A stretch of DNA of 64,000 bases, from assembly GCF_024170465.1 (NCBI RefSeq), contig NZ_JALJYF010000001.1, positions 1,426,001 through 1,490,000 of the forward strand, written 5' to 3'. The notes below the pieces were generated by a model. It saw nothing but the letters and a program-made list of their open reading frames with translations, was not told where the DNA came from and searched no databases. Source of the DNA: Natronospira proteinivora. Its GTDB lineage: Bacteria; Pseudomonadota; Gammaproteobacteria; Natronospirales; Natronospiraceae. A program made the translations under genes and the position numbers. Shown piece after piece: positions 45,711-55,488 of this stretch (position 1 is its first letter; the number at the start of each line of letters is the position of its first letter).

Positions 45711-48050
45711 GTGTCCTTGCAGCAAAGGCTGAAAAAAATCAGTGGCCCCCAAGGGCTGACCACTTCCGGCACCCTGGCCGGAAGTGGTGCACCAACGACG
45801 GTAGCACTACTGCTCATGCCGCTGCTGCTGTTGCTGCTGCCCCCCACCGCAATGGCCCAGCTGGAGCCAGAGGAGCCCCAGCCATGGCGGCTATGCCCGG
45901 CCTGGCCCCCGGAACGCCCCTCGGAAACCGTGGGACCGCCACCCGATCCGGACACTCCGATTGAAGTACTGGCCGACTACCAGGAATCCATTGTCGACGA
46001 CTTCTCGCTGTTCCGGGGTGATGTCCATCTGAGTCAGGGCACCCGCCATCTCAAGGCGGACGAAATGCTGTATCGCTCGCGCGACAACCAAGTCAGCCTG
46101 TTTGGTGATGTTTCTTTCATGCAGAATGACCTGGCCTTCACGGGGACGGAAGCCAGCTTTGACCTGACCGAGGACCGGGGGGAATTTCAGCAGGCCGGCT
46201 TCCGTCTGCTGGATCGCCATGCACGAGGAGAGGCGCAAACCCTGAACCGACCGGACGGGGAAACCACCCTGCTGGAAGACCTGATGTACACCACCTGCCC
46301 GGAGGACAATCGGGACTGGGAAATGCATGCCCGGGAACTGCGATTGCATCATGATCAGGGGCGCGGCGTTGCCCGACACATGCGGCTGGATTTCAAGCGC
46401 GTGCCCTTTTTCTATACCCCCTGGCTGAGCTTTCCCATCGATGATCGCCGCAAGACCGGCTTTCTATTCCCGGATTTCGGCCGCTCCAGCCGTCACGGCA
46501 CCGAGTTTGCCCTGCCCTGGTACTGGAACATCGCACCCAATTTCGACACGCTACTGACTCCCCATTACCGCAGCGAACGGGGCACTCAGCTCTACACCGA
46601 AACCCGCTATCTGACCCAGCGCAATGAGGGCCAGTTGAACCTGGATTACCATCCGAATGACCGAATATATGGGGACGACCGCTACTACTACAACTACCGC
46701 CACGAAACCCAATTTCCCCGCAGTTGGCAACTGAATGCCAATATCCAGCGTGCATCAGACCCAGATTACTTTCTGGATCTGGACAGTGGCCCGGGGGCCC
46801 GTTCGCGAACCTATCTACCCCAAACGGTCACATTGAGTCAGAACACCGACTGGTACCGTTTCAGCAGTCGTTTTCGCATGTTCCAGACCATCGACGATGA
46901 GATAGAGCAAGCCGACCTGCCCTATCGGGAAATGCCGGATCTGCAGCTGAATTCGGATTTACCCATCGGACAGAGTCCCTTCCATGCGGAGCTGCGCAAC
47001 CGTTTTACCCGTTTCGAACGGGCCGACGCCATTGAAGCGGACCGCCTGCATCTTCATCCCCGGGTCAGCGCCCGCTTTGGCCCCCCCGGCTGGTTTGTCC
47101 AGCCTTCTTTGGGTGCCCAGTACACTCAGCATGATCTGAAGCACGCGGCACTCAATGAGGATGAAGACAGCGTGGTATTCACCCCGGGCGAGTCCCTCAG
47201 CCTTAGCCGCAGTACACCCGTATTCAGTCTGGATTCGGGACTGGTAATGGAACGCCCCTTCGCCGGCAGTGACCGCCTGGTCCAGACGCTGGAGCCCCGG
47301 CTGTTCTACCTCAACGTCCCGGCGGATGCCGAACAGAACCTGCTGCCGCGGTTCGATACCCGGGAAATGGACTTCACCTTCGCCAGCCTGTTCATGGAGG
47401 ACCGTTTCGTGGGACCGGACCGGCTGGGAGACGCTAACCAACTGGGGGTAGCCGTAACCTCCCGGATCCTGGACCGGGCCTCGGGGCGCAACCTCTTGAG
47501 CGGCAGCCTGGGCCAGATTCGCTACTTTGATGACCGGGAAGTACAGCTTGGCAACGATCAGGTGGTGGACCAGCCACGCTCCGAGCTGGCGGGTGAACTG
47601 CAATTATCGCCCACCGAGAGCCTGAGCGCCCGAACCACCGTGCTGTGGGACCCGGAAGATCGACAAACCACCCGCAGCGCGATACAGTTCCAATATCGTC
47701 CCGAGCCCCGGCAGGTGGTCAATATCGGCTACAGGAATCGCCGGGACCGTCTTGACCAGGTTGACGTCTCATTCGCCTGGCCCGTGACAGATCGCATCCG
47801 CTTCTTTGGCCGCTGGAATCATTCCCTCCAGGATGATGAAACCCTGGACCGTTTCGCTGGTCTGGAATATGAGAGTTGCTGCTGGGCGTTGAGATTCACC
47901 TCTCGACGCCATATCTACAATCGGGACGGGGATGTGGACCGTTCCTTCATGATCCAGCTGGAACTCAAGGGAATGGGCGGCGTGGGTCAGACGGTGGACT
48001 CCTTCCTGGAGGAAGAAGTCATGGGCTACGGCTATCGCGAATACGACTAA
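45711..48050 (+). CDS. lptD: LPS-assembly outer-membrane protein LptD
   Basis: The 779-residue protein inserts LPS into the outer leaflet together with LptE. It starts with GTG, has a signal peptide ending near AMAQ (about 50), an OstA-like beta-jellyroll (about 80-200) and a C-terminal barrel. The disulfide cysteines are all present: C62, C196 and the adjacent pair C723-C724 in ESCCWALRF. surA, encoding the chaperone that helps LptD fold, follows after 14 bases. Confidence 0.96.
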   Translation: MSLQQRLKKISGPQGLTTSGTLAGSGAPTTVALLLMPLLLLLLPPTAMAQLEPEEPQPWRLCPAWPPERPSETVGPPPDPDTPIEVLADYQESIVDDFSLFRGDVHLSQGTRHLKADEMLYRSRDNQVSLFGDVSFMQNDLAFTGTEASFDLTEDRGEFQQAGFRLLDRHARGEAQTLNRPDGETTLLEDLMYTTCPEDNRDWEMHARELRLHHDQGRGVARHMRLDFKRVPFFYTPWLSFPIDDRRKTGFLFPDFGRSSRHGTEFALPWYWNIAPNFDTLLTPHYRSERGTQLYTETRYLTQRNEGQLNLDYHPNDRIYGDDRYYYNYRHETQFPRSWQLNANIQRASDPDYFLDLDSGPGARSRTYLPQTVTLSQNTDWYRFSSRFRMFQTIDDEIEQADLPYREMPDLQLNSDLPIGQSPFHAELRNRFTRFERADAIEADRLHLHPRVSARFGPPGWFVQPSLGAQYTQHDLKHAALNEDEDSVVFTPGESLSLSRSTPVFSLDSGLVMERPFAGSDRLVQTLEPRLFYLNVPADAEQNLLPRFDTREMDFTFASLFMEDRFVGPDRLGDANQLGVAVTSRILDRASGRNLLSGSLGQIRYFDDREVQLGNDQVVDQPRSELAGELQLSPTESLSARTTVLWDPEDRQTTRSAIQFQYRPEPRQVVNIGYRNRRDRLDQVDVSFAWPVTDRIRFFGRWNHSLQDDETLDRFAGLEYESCCWALRFTSRRHIYNRDGDVDRSFMIQLELKGMGGVGQTVDSFLEEEVMGYGYREYD

Positions 48051-48064
48051 ATCAAGAGTTGACC

Positions 48065-49351
48065 ATGAAACATCAGATTATTATCGGCACCGCATTGCTA
48101 CTGGCCCTGGCGGTAACCTCCCTGGCCGCCAATACCCCACTGGACCGCATCGTGGCCGTGGTGGATGATGAGGTCATCCTGGATTCCGAGCTGCAGGAAC
48201 GCATTGAGTCCCTGCGCGTGCGCATGGGGGATCAGGGCACCCAATTACCCCCCGAACAGGACTTGCGGCAGCAGATGCTGGAGCAAATGATCAATGAGGA
48301 AGTTCAACTGCAGCGGGCCCGGCGAGCAGGCCTTCGGGTCAGTGACGACGAGGTAAACCAGGCCCTGGCACGCATAGCATCCCAGAACGATGTCACCCTG
48401 GCCCAGCTGCCGGACATGCTGGCATCGGAAGGCATTGAATACGGCAGCTTTCGCGAAGAAATCCGGCGGGAACTGATCCAGCAGCAGGTACAACAACGAA
48501 TGCTGTTTCGCGAGGTCACCGTTTCCGAACGGGAAGTTCAGGAATTCCTGGCCGAAGCAGAGGCCCAAGGTGACCTGGACGCCGAATACCAGGTGTTCCA
48601 TATCATGATCGCCGCGGATTCCGAAGGTGATGCCGAAGAAACCCGGCAGGCCCGGGAAAGGGCCCAGGACATCCGCCGCCAGCTGGATGACGGTGCTGAC
48701 TTTGCGGAGCTCGCCATCGCCCATTCCGACAGCCGAACAGCGCTGGAGGGTGGCGACATGGGCTGGCGCTCCGGCCCTGAACTGCCCAGCGTGTTCGCCG
48801 AACAGGTTGTCGACATGGGAGAAGGTGATATTGCCGGACCCCTCCGCACCTCCAGTGGCTACCACCTTATCAAGCTCAACGAAGCCCGCCGTGGCGATGC
48901 CGTCATGGTGCCCGAACGTCGGGCCCGCCATATCCTGCTCTCCCCTTCCGAGGTGCGGCTCCCTGAAGCCGCCCGGCTCAAACTGGTGGAGCTCCGTCAG
49001 CGCATTGAAGACGGTGAGGATTTTGCCGATCTGGCCCGGGAATATTCCGAAGATCCCGGCTCCAGCGCTCGAGGCGGAAACCTGGGCTGGCAAAGCCGGG
49101 GCTCCTTTGCCCCGACTTTCGAGCAGGCCCTGGACGGCCTGCAACCTGGGGAGATCAGCGAACCGATCGAAACCCGCTTTGGCTGGCATATCGTCGAATT
49201 GATGGAAACCCGTGAACAGGACCGCACCCTGGACGCCCGCCGCAATCAGGCCCAGCAAATGATTCGTGCCCGCAAGGCCGAAGAGCGCATGGACACCTGG
49301 CTGCAGCAGCTGCGGGACGAAAGCTATATTGAAATCCGGCTGGATGGCTAG
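48065..49351 (+). CDS. surA: Periplasmic chaperone and peptidyl-prolyl isomerase SurA
   Basis: The ATG at 48065 gives 428 residues with a clear signal peptide (IIIGTALLLALAVTSLAA). After the helical N domain (LDRIVAVVDDEVILDSEL) come two parvulin repeats: EYQVFHIMIAAD ... GDMGWRSGPELP and RARHILLSPSEV ... GGNLGWQSRGSFAPTFEQAL. It assists outer-membrane beta-barrel folding, including LptD. The next gene is pdxA, as usual. Confidence 0.97.
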   Translation: MKHQIIIGTALLLALAVTSLAANTPLDRIVAVVDDEVILDSELQERIESLRVRMGDQGTQLPPEQDLRQQMLEQMINEEVQLQRARRAGLRVSDDEVNQALARIASQNDVTLAQLPDMLASEGIEYGSFREEIRRELIQQQVQQRMLFREVTVSEREVQEFLAEAEAQGDLDAEYQVFHIMIAADSEGDAEETRQARERAQDIRRQLDDGADFAELAIAHSDSRTALEGGDMGWRSGPELPSVFAEQVVDMGEGDIAGPLRTSSGYHLIKLNEARRGDAVMVPERRARHILLSPSEVRLPEAARLKLVELRQRIEDGEDFADLAREYSEDPGSSARGGNLGWQSRGSFAPTFEQALDGLQPGEISEPIETRFGWHIVELMETREQDRTLDARRNQAQQMIRARKAEERMDTWLQQLRDESYIEIRLDG

Positions 49352-49375
49352 GCGCCATCCTGACCCCGGCATCTC

Positions 49376-50392
49376 ATGGCTTCTGACATCCATCAAGCGG
49401 CGCCGCTGGTCCTAAGTTGCGGGGAGCCAGCCGGTATCGGACCGGATCTGGTGCTGGAGCTGGGCCGGCAGTCGCGACCTTACCCGCTGGTGATTCTGGG
49501 CGATATCGACTGCCTGGCACAGCGGGCCAATGCCTTGGGGCTGGAAATCGCACTGCGCCCCTGGTCCGGTGGAAGCACCGCTGACCGCGCCGGGGAGCTG
49601 TCCGTATTGCCCATTCCCACAGCGCAACCGGTCACACCCGGCCGGCTCGATCCCCAAAACGGCCCGCATGTCATGCACCTGCTGGAAGCCGGGGTGGATG
49701 GCTGCCTGGATGGCCGCTTTTCGGCACTGGTGACCGCCCCGGTTCACAAGGGCAATATCAACCAGGCCGGCATTCCTTTCTCCGGTCACACGGAATTCCT
49801 GGCCGAGCGCTGCAAAGCTGGTCAGCCGGTGATGATGCTGGCCTGTCCCGGCTTGCGCGTAGCCCTGGTCACCACCCATCTACCCCTGAGGGCGGTTGCC
49901 GACGCCATTACCCCGGATCGACTCAAACGGGTAATCCGGGTACTGGATGGGGGCCTGAGAAAGGATTTCGGTATTAACCGCCCGCGCATCTTGGTCTGCG
50001 GTCTCAATCCCCATGCGGGAGAAGACGGCCATCTGGGCCAAGAAGAAATCGAGGTTATCGAACCGACCCTGGGATCCCTGCGGGAAGAAGGGATCCATCT
50101 GGTCGGGCCCCTGCCGGCCGATACCCTGTTCAACCCGGACAAGTTGCTTGAGGCCGATGCGGTATTGGCCATGTATCACGACCAGGGTTTGCCGGTGCTC
50201 AAGCACAAAGGCTTTGGACGCGCAGTGAATATCACCCTGGGTCTCCCCATGATTCGGACATCGGTGGACCACGGCACCGCCCTGGACCTGGCCGGCAGCG
50301 GCCGGGCCGATTCCGGCAGCTTGCGGGAAGCCGTGGCACTTGCCTGGCAGCTGGCCACCCGTTCAACCGCGGCACAGGCGAGTGCATCATGA
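49376..50392 (+). CDS. pdxA: 4-hydroxythreonine-4-phosphate dehydrogenase
   Basis: The 338-residue enzyme works in pyridoxal-phosphate synthesis (deoxyxylulose 5-phosphate-dependent branch). Typical stretches are [62 protein letters not shown] and the metal ligands in [13 protein letters not shown], followed by [13 protein letters not shown]. It overlaps rsmA by ATGA. Confidence 0.97.
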   Translation: MASDIHQAAPLVLSCGEPAGIGPDLVLELGRQSRPYPLVILGDIDCLAQRANALGLEIALRPWSGGSTADRAGELSVLPIPTAQPVTPGRLDPQNGPHVMHLLEAGVDGCLDGRFSALVTAPVHKGNINQAGIPFSGHTEFLAERCKAGQPVMMLACPGLRVALVTTHLPLRAVADAITPDRLKRVIRVLDGGLRKDFGINRPRILVCGLNPHAGEDGHLGQEEIEVIEPTLGSLREEGIHLVGPLPADTLFNPDKLLEADAVLAMYHDQGLPVLKHKGFGRAVNITLGLPMIRTSVDHGTALDLAGSGRADSGSLREAVALAWQLATRSTAAQASAS

Positions 50393-51171
50393 CTGAACAC
50401 CGGGCCCGAAAACGTTTCGGGCAGCACTTCCTCCACGATCCGCGGGTCATTCAGCGAATCGTCAGCGATATCAGGCCCAGGCCCGAAGATCGACTGGTGG
50501 AAATCGGCCCCGGGCTGGGAGCACTGACCCTGCCCTTGCTCCAGGCCCATGGTGAGCTGGATGCCATCGAAATCGACCGGGATGTAATCGAGCACCTTCG
50601 AGAGCGATGCCGACAAGCCGGGACATTGCGTATTCATTCCGTGGACGCCCTGAAATTTCGCCTGAGCGAGATCGGCGAAGGGCCATTCCGGGTGGTAGGT
50701 AATCTGCCCTACAACATTTCCACGCCTTTGATGTTCCATCTCTTCGCCCAGAAACATCAGATCGTGGACATGCACTTCATGCTGCAGAAGGAAGTAGTGG
50801 ATCGCATGGTGGCCGAGCCCGGGGGCGCGGATTACGGTCGCCTGGGCATTATGACCTCCCTTTACTGTCATGCCGAACACCGCTTCGACGTGCCGCCCGG
50901 CGCCTTCCAACCCCGGCCCCGGGTGTACTCCAGCATCGTGCGGCTGGTTCCCCGTGAACAACCGCTGTGTGTGCCTGAGGCAGAGACGGCCCTGGCCGAT
51001 ATTGTCCGCCTGGCCTTCTCCAAGCGCCGCAAGACCCTGCGCAACGGGCTCAAGGGCCATGTGAGCCCGGAAACCATGACCTCCGTGGGCGTGGACCCCT
51101 CGGCTCGCCCGGAAACCCTGCCGCCCCAGGCCTTCGCCCGACTGGCTGAGGCGGCTTTGTCACACGCTTAG
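50389..51171 (+). CDS. rsmA: 16S rRNA (A1518/A1519) dimethyltransferase
   Basis: The 260-residue enzyme dimethylates two adenines near the 3' end of 16S rRNA. It has [15 protein letters not shown], the SAM loop [15 protein letters not shown], the catalytic [12 protein letters not shown] and [12 protein letters not shown]. The C-terminal helical domain ends normally. apaG usually follows directly, but a universal-stress gene is placed between them here. Confidence 0.97.
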   Translation: MTEHRARKRFGQHFLHDPRVIQRIVSDIRPRPEDRLVEIGPGLGALTLPLLQAHGELDAIEIDRDVIEHLRERCRQAGTLRIHSVDALKFRLSEIGEGPFRVVGNLPYNISTPLMFHLFAQKHQIVDMHFMLQKEVVDRMVAEPGGADYGRLGIMTSLYCHAEHRFDVPPGAFQPRPRVYSSIVRLVPREQPLCVPEAETALADIVRLAFSKRRKTLRNGLKGHVSPETMTSVGVDPSARPETLPPQAFARLAEAALSHA

Positions 51172-51240
51172 GCCACCACGTATCCAGCGGCCTCGCCATT
51201 CCCCTATACTGAGGACCAGCTTCATGATCCGGGGGAAAAA

Positions 51241-51675
51241 ATGAGCCTTTACCAGCATATTCTGGTTGCCACCGACCTCACCGAGGAGAGCGATCAAGTC
51301 CTCTCCAGGGCCATGGCCCTGGCAGATACGGCCGGGTCGGCGATTTCCCTGTTGCACGTGGTGGAATATGTGCCCGTGGACCCGGCTGGCGAAGCCCTGC
51401 TGCCGCCGCCGGTGGATATGGAAGAAGAACTCTTGGCCAGTGCTCGGGAGAAACTCTCGGAGTTGGTCCAGCGCGCAGGCGCCCACCCCCGGCAATCACT
51501 GGTGGAAATCGGCCAGACCAAGGCGGAGATCAAGCGTATCGCGGGGGAGATCGAGGCGGATCTGATCGTGCTGGGCAGCCGGGAACGCCACGGCCTGGCC
51601 CTTCTCATGGGCAGCACGGAACGGTCCGTGGTCCACAATGCTCCCTGTGATGTGCTGGCCGTGCGACTTCGGTAG
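51241..51675 (+). CDS. Universal stress protein (UspA family)
   Basis: The 144-residue protein opens MSLYQHILVATDLTEESDQVL and ends with the ATP-loop-like VLGSRERHGLALLMGSTERSVVHNAPCDVLAVRL. The G-x2-G-x9-G-S/T pattern is only partly kept: GSRERHGLALLMGST. It could be an ATP-binding or a non-binding member. Its site between rsmA and apaG is unusual. Confidence 0.9.
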   Translation: MSLYQHILVATDLTEESDQVLSRAMALADTAGSAISLLHVVEYVPVDPAGEALLPPPVDMEEELLASAREKLSELVQRAGAHPRQSLVEIGQTKAEIKRIAGEIEADLIVLGSRERHGLALLMGSTERSVVHNAPCDVLAVRLR

Positions 51676-51713
51676 AATGCCCGGCTCTTCTTCAGAGCCT
51701 GCACAGGACGTTC

Positions 51714-52097
51714 ATGAGCAACAGCAACATCCACGATATCCGCGTCGAAGTGGACACCCGTTTTCTCCAGGGCCAATCCAACCCCGGCAAGGCCCGCTAT
51801 GTGTTTGCCTACACTGTCACCATTCACAACCAAGGTGAAGTGGCAGCCAAACTGCTCAAGCGCCACTGGCTGATTACCGATTCCAATGGCAAGGTTCAGG
51901 AGGTGCGCGGCGACGGTGTGGTGGGTGAATACCCCTATCTACAGCCAGGCCAGAATTACGAATACACCAGCGGCACTATCCTGGAAACGCCGGTGGGTTC
52001 CATGGAAGGTAGTTATCTGATGGAAAGTGATGATGGCGACACCTTTGATGCCATCATCCCCCCCTTCCGCCTGGCCGTGCCGGGCGTGGTCAACTGA
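51714..52097 (+). CDS. apaG: ApaG (CorD) protein
   Basis: The 127-residue protein forms a fibronectin-III-like beta sandwich. It shows IRVEVDTRFLQGQSNPGKARYVFAYTVTIHNQG, LLKRHWLITDSNG, the pyrophosphate-binding-like GDGVVGEYPYLQPGQNYEYTSG and MEGSYLM. Its role is not settled; mutants in enteric bacteria affect Co2+ resistance. It is followed by apaH. Confidence 0.96.
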   Translation: MSNSNIHDIRVEVDTRFLQGQSNPGKARYVFAYTVTIHNQGEVAAKLLKRHWLITDSNGKVQEVRGDGVVGEYPYLQPGQNYEYTSGTILETPVGSMEGSYLMESDDGDTFDAIIPPFRLAVPGVVN

Positions 52098-52117
52098 AAT
52101 CCATTAGAGGAACCGTC

Positions 52118-52969
52118 ATGGCAATATTTGCCATTGGTGACATACAGGGCTGTCATTCCGACCTGGCTCGCCTTCTGGACCGGATCAACTTCGACCCGGC
52201 CGAAGACCGGGTCTGGTTCGCCGGTGACATTGTCAACCGGGGCCCCGCCTCACTGGAAGCGCTGCGATTTGTGCGCAAACTTGGTAAACAAGCCATTACC
52301 GTTCTTGGCAATCACGATATGCACCTGCTGGCCATTGCCCATCAGGATCAACCCAATCTGAAATCCAAGGACACTCTGGCCGAGATTCTGTCGGCACCAG
52401 ACGCCGGCGAGTTGCTGGACTGGCTGCGTCACCGCCCCTTCCTCCACCACGATCCAGAGCTGGGCTACGCCATGGTCCATGCCGGCCTGCCCCCTCAATG
52501 GAACATGCAACAGGCCGAGGCCCAGGCCCGGGAACTGGAACAGGTCATGCAGGGCGAGCATTACCGGGATTTTCTGGCTGTGATGTATGGCAATGAACCG
52601 GACTACTGGGATCCGAGCCTCAGTGGCATGGACCGTCATCGTTTCCAGATCAACTGTTTTACCCGGATGCGCTTTGTGGACGCCCATGGACGTCTGGACC
52701 TGAAAACCAAATGCGCCCCGGGCGAACAAGCCGACGGCTTGTATCCCTGGTACGCAGCTCCCGGTCGAGCCACGGCTGATCACCATATTCTTTTTGGACA
52801 CTGGTCCACCGCCGGCCAGGCCAAGGGCCTGAATTACAGCCGCTACAATGTTTACCCTCTGGATACCGGCTGTGTCTGGGGCGGCAAGCTCACCGCCTTC
52901 CGCCTGGATGAAGACGGCGGCTGGGCCAGCATTGACTGCAGCGGACAACTGACGCCTGGCGAGGCCTGA
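52118..52969 (+). CDS. apaH: Symmetrical bis(5'-nucleosyl)-tetraphosphatase
   Basis: This 283-residue metallophosphoesterase hydrolyses Ap4A to two ADP and can decap Np4-capped RNAs. Motifs are AIGDIQGCHSDLARLL, WFAGDIVNRGPAS and VLGNHDMHLLA, then AMVHAGLPPQW and FGHWSTAGQ. It ends the lptD-surA-pdxA-rsmA-usp-apaG-apaH string. Confidence 0.97.
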   Translation: MAIFAIGDIQGCHSDLARLLDRINFDPAEDRVWFAGDIVNRGPASLEALRFVRKLGKQAITVLGNHDMHLLAIAHQDQPNLKSKDTLAEILSAPDAGELLDWLRHRPFLHHDPELGYAMVHAGLPPQWNMQQAEAQARELEQVMQGEHYRDFLAVMYGNEPDYWDPSLSGMDRHRFQINCFTRMRFVDAHGRLDLKTKCAPGEQADGLYPWYAAPGRATADHHILFGHWSTAGQAKGLNYSRYNVYPLDTGCVWGGKLTAFRLDEDGGWASIDCSGQLTPGEA

Positions 52970-53016
52970 GCGGCAATTCGCCCAGAAATTTCATGCATGA
53001 GCAAGGGAGCTGGATG

Positions 53017-53805
53017 ATGGATATGAACCTCAAAGGCAAGCATGCCCTGGTCTGTGGCAGCAGCCAGGGGATTGGCCAGGCCGCCGCCATGGCCCTGGCT
53101 GAACTGGGGGCCACGGTAACCCTCACAGCCCGCAGCGAAGCCACCCTTAAGAAAGTCCATAAGGCCCTGCCCCGTCCCGCCGATCAAGACCATGGCTGGT
53201 TCACTTCCGACTTTGACCGCCCGGAAGCCTTGGAGACTCTGGTCAAGGCCCGGGTTGAAGAAGGCCGGCGTTTTCACATCCTGATCAACAATTCCGGCGG
53301 TCCGGGCGGCGGGCCAGCCCATACGGCCATGAAAGATGAATTCAACAATGCCTTCCAGCGCCACCTGATCTGTAACCAGATTCTGGTCCAGGCCCTGCTG
53401 CCGGGCATGCGGGAAGATGGCTATGGGCGGATTATCAATATCATCTCCACCTCGGTGAAAGAACCCATTCCCGGATTAGGTGTCTCCAATACTGTACGGG
53501 GCGCCGTAGCCAGTTGGGCCAAGACCATTGCCACCGAGCTGGCCCCCGATGGCATCACGGTGAACAACATCCTGCCCGGCTTCACCCAGACCGGACGCCT
53601 GAAAAGCCTGTTTGAAGGCAAGGCCGAGAAAACCGGCAAATCCTTCGACGAAGTGGAACAAGGCGCCTTGGCCCAGGTACCCATGGGCCGCTTTGGCCGG
53701 CCCGAGGAAACCGCGGCCGCCATCGCCTTTCTGGCCTCCCCGGCCGCCAGCTACATCACCGGTGTGAGCATCCCGGTGGACGGCGGCCGCACCAAGGGCA
53801 TTTAA
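53017..53805 (+). CDS. Short-chain dehydrogenase/reductase at the head of the 3-hydroxyanthranilate cluster
   Basis: The start at 53017 is chosen from AGGGAG seven bases upstream (262 residues); ATGs at 53014 and 52993 are alternatives. It has the cofactor loop CGSSQGIGQA, NNSGGPGGG in place of the usual NNAG, and the end VSIPVDGGRTKGI. The catalytic Ser is expected in NIISTSV, but the usual YxxxK is not obvious: the matching region reads LGVSNTVRGAVASWAK, in which the Tyr is replaced. Such SDRs are annotated as oxidoreductases of unknown substrate. It is followed by aldehyde-dehydrogenase and deaminase genes. Confidence 0.8.
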   Translation: MDMNLKGKHALVCGSSQGIGQAAAMALAELGATVTLTARSEATLKKVHKALPRPADQDHGWFTSDFDRPEALETLVKARVEEGRRFHILINNSGGPGGGPAHTAMKDEFNNAFQRHLICNQILVQALLPGMREDGYGRIINIISTSVKEPIPGLGVSNTVRGAVASWAKTIATELAPDGITVNNILPGFTQTGRLKSLFEGKAEKTGKSFDEVEQGALAQVPMGRFGRPEETAAAIAFLASPAASYITGVSIPVDGGRTKGI

Positions 53806-53814
53806 TACAAAGAT

Positions 53815-53883
53815 CGTAGGAGCGGATTTATCCGCGATCCTGCCTGCTGCGAACCCAAATCGCGGCTAAAGCCGCTCCTACGG
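53815..53883. repeat. REP-like palindrome 1
   Basis: CGTAGGAGCGGATTTATCCG opens the unit and CGGCTAAAGCCGCTCCTACG closes it; the outer arms are complementary and each half has its own small hairpin. It fills the SDR-aldehyde dehydrogenase gap. Confidence 0.85.
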
Positions 53884-53908
53884 CGGGCATCCATCCAAGA
53901 GGCGAAAC

Positions 53909-55351
53909 ATGGACCAGATCGAGCATTACATTGGCGGTGAGCTGAAAGGCTCGGATAACTGGCTGGATAATGTCGAGCCGGCAAGCGGTCAGCGCTCCGG
54001 GCAGATTGCGGACGCTGGCAGTGCTGAACTGGATGCGGCCGTTGCAGCCGCCAAAGCCGCCTTCCCCACTTGGCGCCGCACACCGGGGGCGGAACGGGCC
54101 CGCTGGCTGAACCGCCTGGCCGATCTGATCGAGCGGGACCTGGACGCCCTGGCCCGGGCCGAATCCGAAGACACGGGCAAGCCCATCACATTGGCCCGCA
54201 GTGTGGACATCCCAAGGGCAGCGGCCAATCTGCGCTTTTTCGCCGGAGCGGCCAGCCAGTTCGCCAGTGAATCCCATCTCATGGAAGACGGGGCCATCAA
54301 CTGGACCCTGCGCGAACCCCACGGTGTGGTGGCCTGTATCTCGCCCTGGAATCTACCCCTGTATCTTTTTACCTGGAAGATTGCCCCTGCTCTGGCGGCC
54401 GGCAACTGCGTCATCGGCAAGCCTTCCGAAGTTACGCCCAAAACGGCCTGGCTGTTCTCCATGCTTTGCATCGAGGCCGGCCTGCCGGCGGGCGTGCTCA
54501 ACATCCTGCATGGCCGGGGCCCAGGCATCGGTGCGAAGTTGATCGAGCATCCCGCGGTCAAGGCCATCTCATTCACCGGGGGCACCGCCACCGGCCGCGA
54601 AATCGCCCGCGTGGCCGCCCCCCAGTTCAAGAAACTCTCCCTGGAGCTGGGCGGTAAGAACCCTACCCTGGTGTTCGACGACTGCGACTGGGAAAAGACC
54701 CTGGATGAGACCCTGCGGGCCAGCTTCGCCAACCAGGGCCAGATCTGCCTCTGCGGCTCCCGACTGCTGATCCAAAAAAGCATTTATGACGATTTCCGGG
54801 ATGTCTTCGTGGAACGGGCAAAGACACTGACCCCGGCCGATCCGTCGGACCCCGAGACCCGTCAGGGCGCAGTGGTCTCAAAAGCCCACTACGACAAGGT
54901 GCTTGGCTGCATCGATACCGCCCGTGAGGAAGGGGCCCACATCCTCACCGGCGGCGAGGCGATCAAGGTACCAGGCCGCTGCCAGGACGGCTGGTTCATC
55001 CAGCCTACCGTGATCGAAGGGCTGGATGCTCACTGCAAGACCAACCAGCAGGAAATCTTCGGCCCAGTGGTGACGCTGATGCCCTTCGAGGACGAGCAGG
55101 AAGCCCTGGCCATCGCCAATGGCGTGGACTACGGCCTGGCTTCCAGCATCTGGACCCAGGACATCCACCGCGCCCACCGACTGGCCCGGAATATCGAATC
55201 CGGCCTGGTCTGGATCAACTGCTGGATGCGCCGGGATCTCAGGGTCCCCATGGGCGGCATGAAACAATCCGGCGTCGGCCGGGAAGGCGGCATGGAAGCC
55301 ATGCGCTTTTTCACCGAGGCCAAGAATGTGACCGTGGCGTTTGATGAATAA
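53909..55351 (+). CDS. 2-aminomuconate 6-semialdehyde dehydrogenase
   Basis: The NAD-dependent aldehyde dehydrogenase has 480 residues, with SPWNLPLYLFTWKIAPALAAG, the catalytic Glu in LELGGKN (E246) and the nucleophile in NQGQICLCGSR (C280). The assignment as AmnC/NbaE-like, oxidising 2-aminomuconate semialdehyde to 2-aminomuconate, rests on close resemblance to this ALDH group and on the neighbours: a RidA-type deaminase, 3-hydroxyanthranilate dioxygenase and ACMS decarboxylase. A hydroxymuconate-semialdehyde substrate is also possible. Confidence 0.88.
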   Translation: MDQIEHYIGGELKGSDNWLDNVEPASGQRSGQIADAGSAELDAAVAAAKAAFPTWRRTPGAERARWLNRLADLIERDLDALARAESEDTGKPITLARSVDIPRAAANLRFFAGAASQFASESHLMEDGAINWTLREPHGVVACISPWNLPLYLFTWKIAPALAAGNCVIGKPSEVTPKTAWLFSMLCIEAGLPAGVLNILHGRGPGIGAKLIEHPAVKAISFTGGTATGREIARVAAPQFKKLSLELGGKNPTLVFDDCDWEKTLDETLRASFANQGQICLCGSRLLIQKSIYDDFRDVFVERAKTLTPADPSDPETRQGAVVSKAHYDKVLGCIDTAREEGAHILTGGEAIKVPGRCQDGWFIQPTVIEGLDAHCKTNQQEIFGPVVTLMPFEDEQEALAIANGVDYGLASSIWTQDIHRAHRLARNIESGLVWINCWMRRDLRVPMGGMKQSGVGREGGMEAMRFFTEAKNVTVAFDE

Positions 55352-55373
55352 CAAACAATCCCGCGAGCACCCC

Positions 55374-55459
55374 CGTAGGGGCGAATTTATTCGCGATTTG
55401 AGCCGGAACCCGACAACCGAGCAGACCGAGGTCAATCGCGAATGAATTCGCTCCTACGG
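55374..55459. repeat. REP-like palindrome 2
   Basis: Begins CGTAGGGGCGAATTTATTCG and ends GAATGAATTCGCTCCTACGG. The inner about 60 bases are the same as in repeat 3. It fills the aldehyde dehydrogenase-RidA gap. Confidence 0.85.
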
Positions 55460-55488
55460 CAAGGGGGCGATAAAAACAGGAGCAAGCA

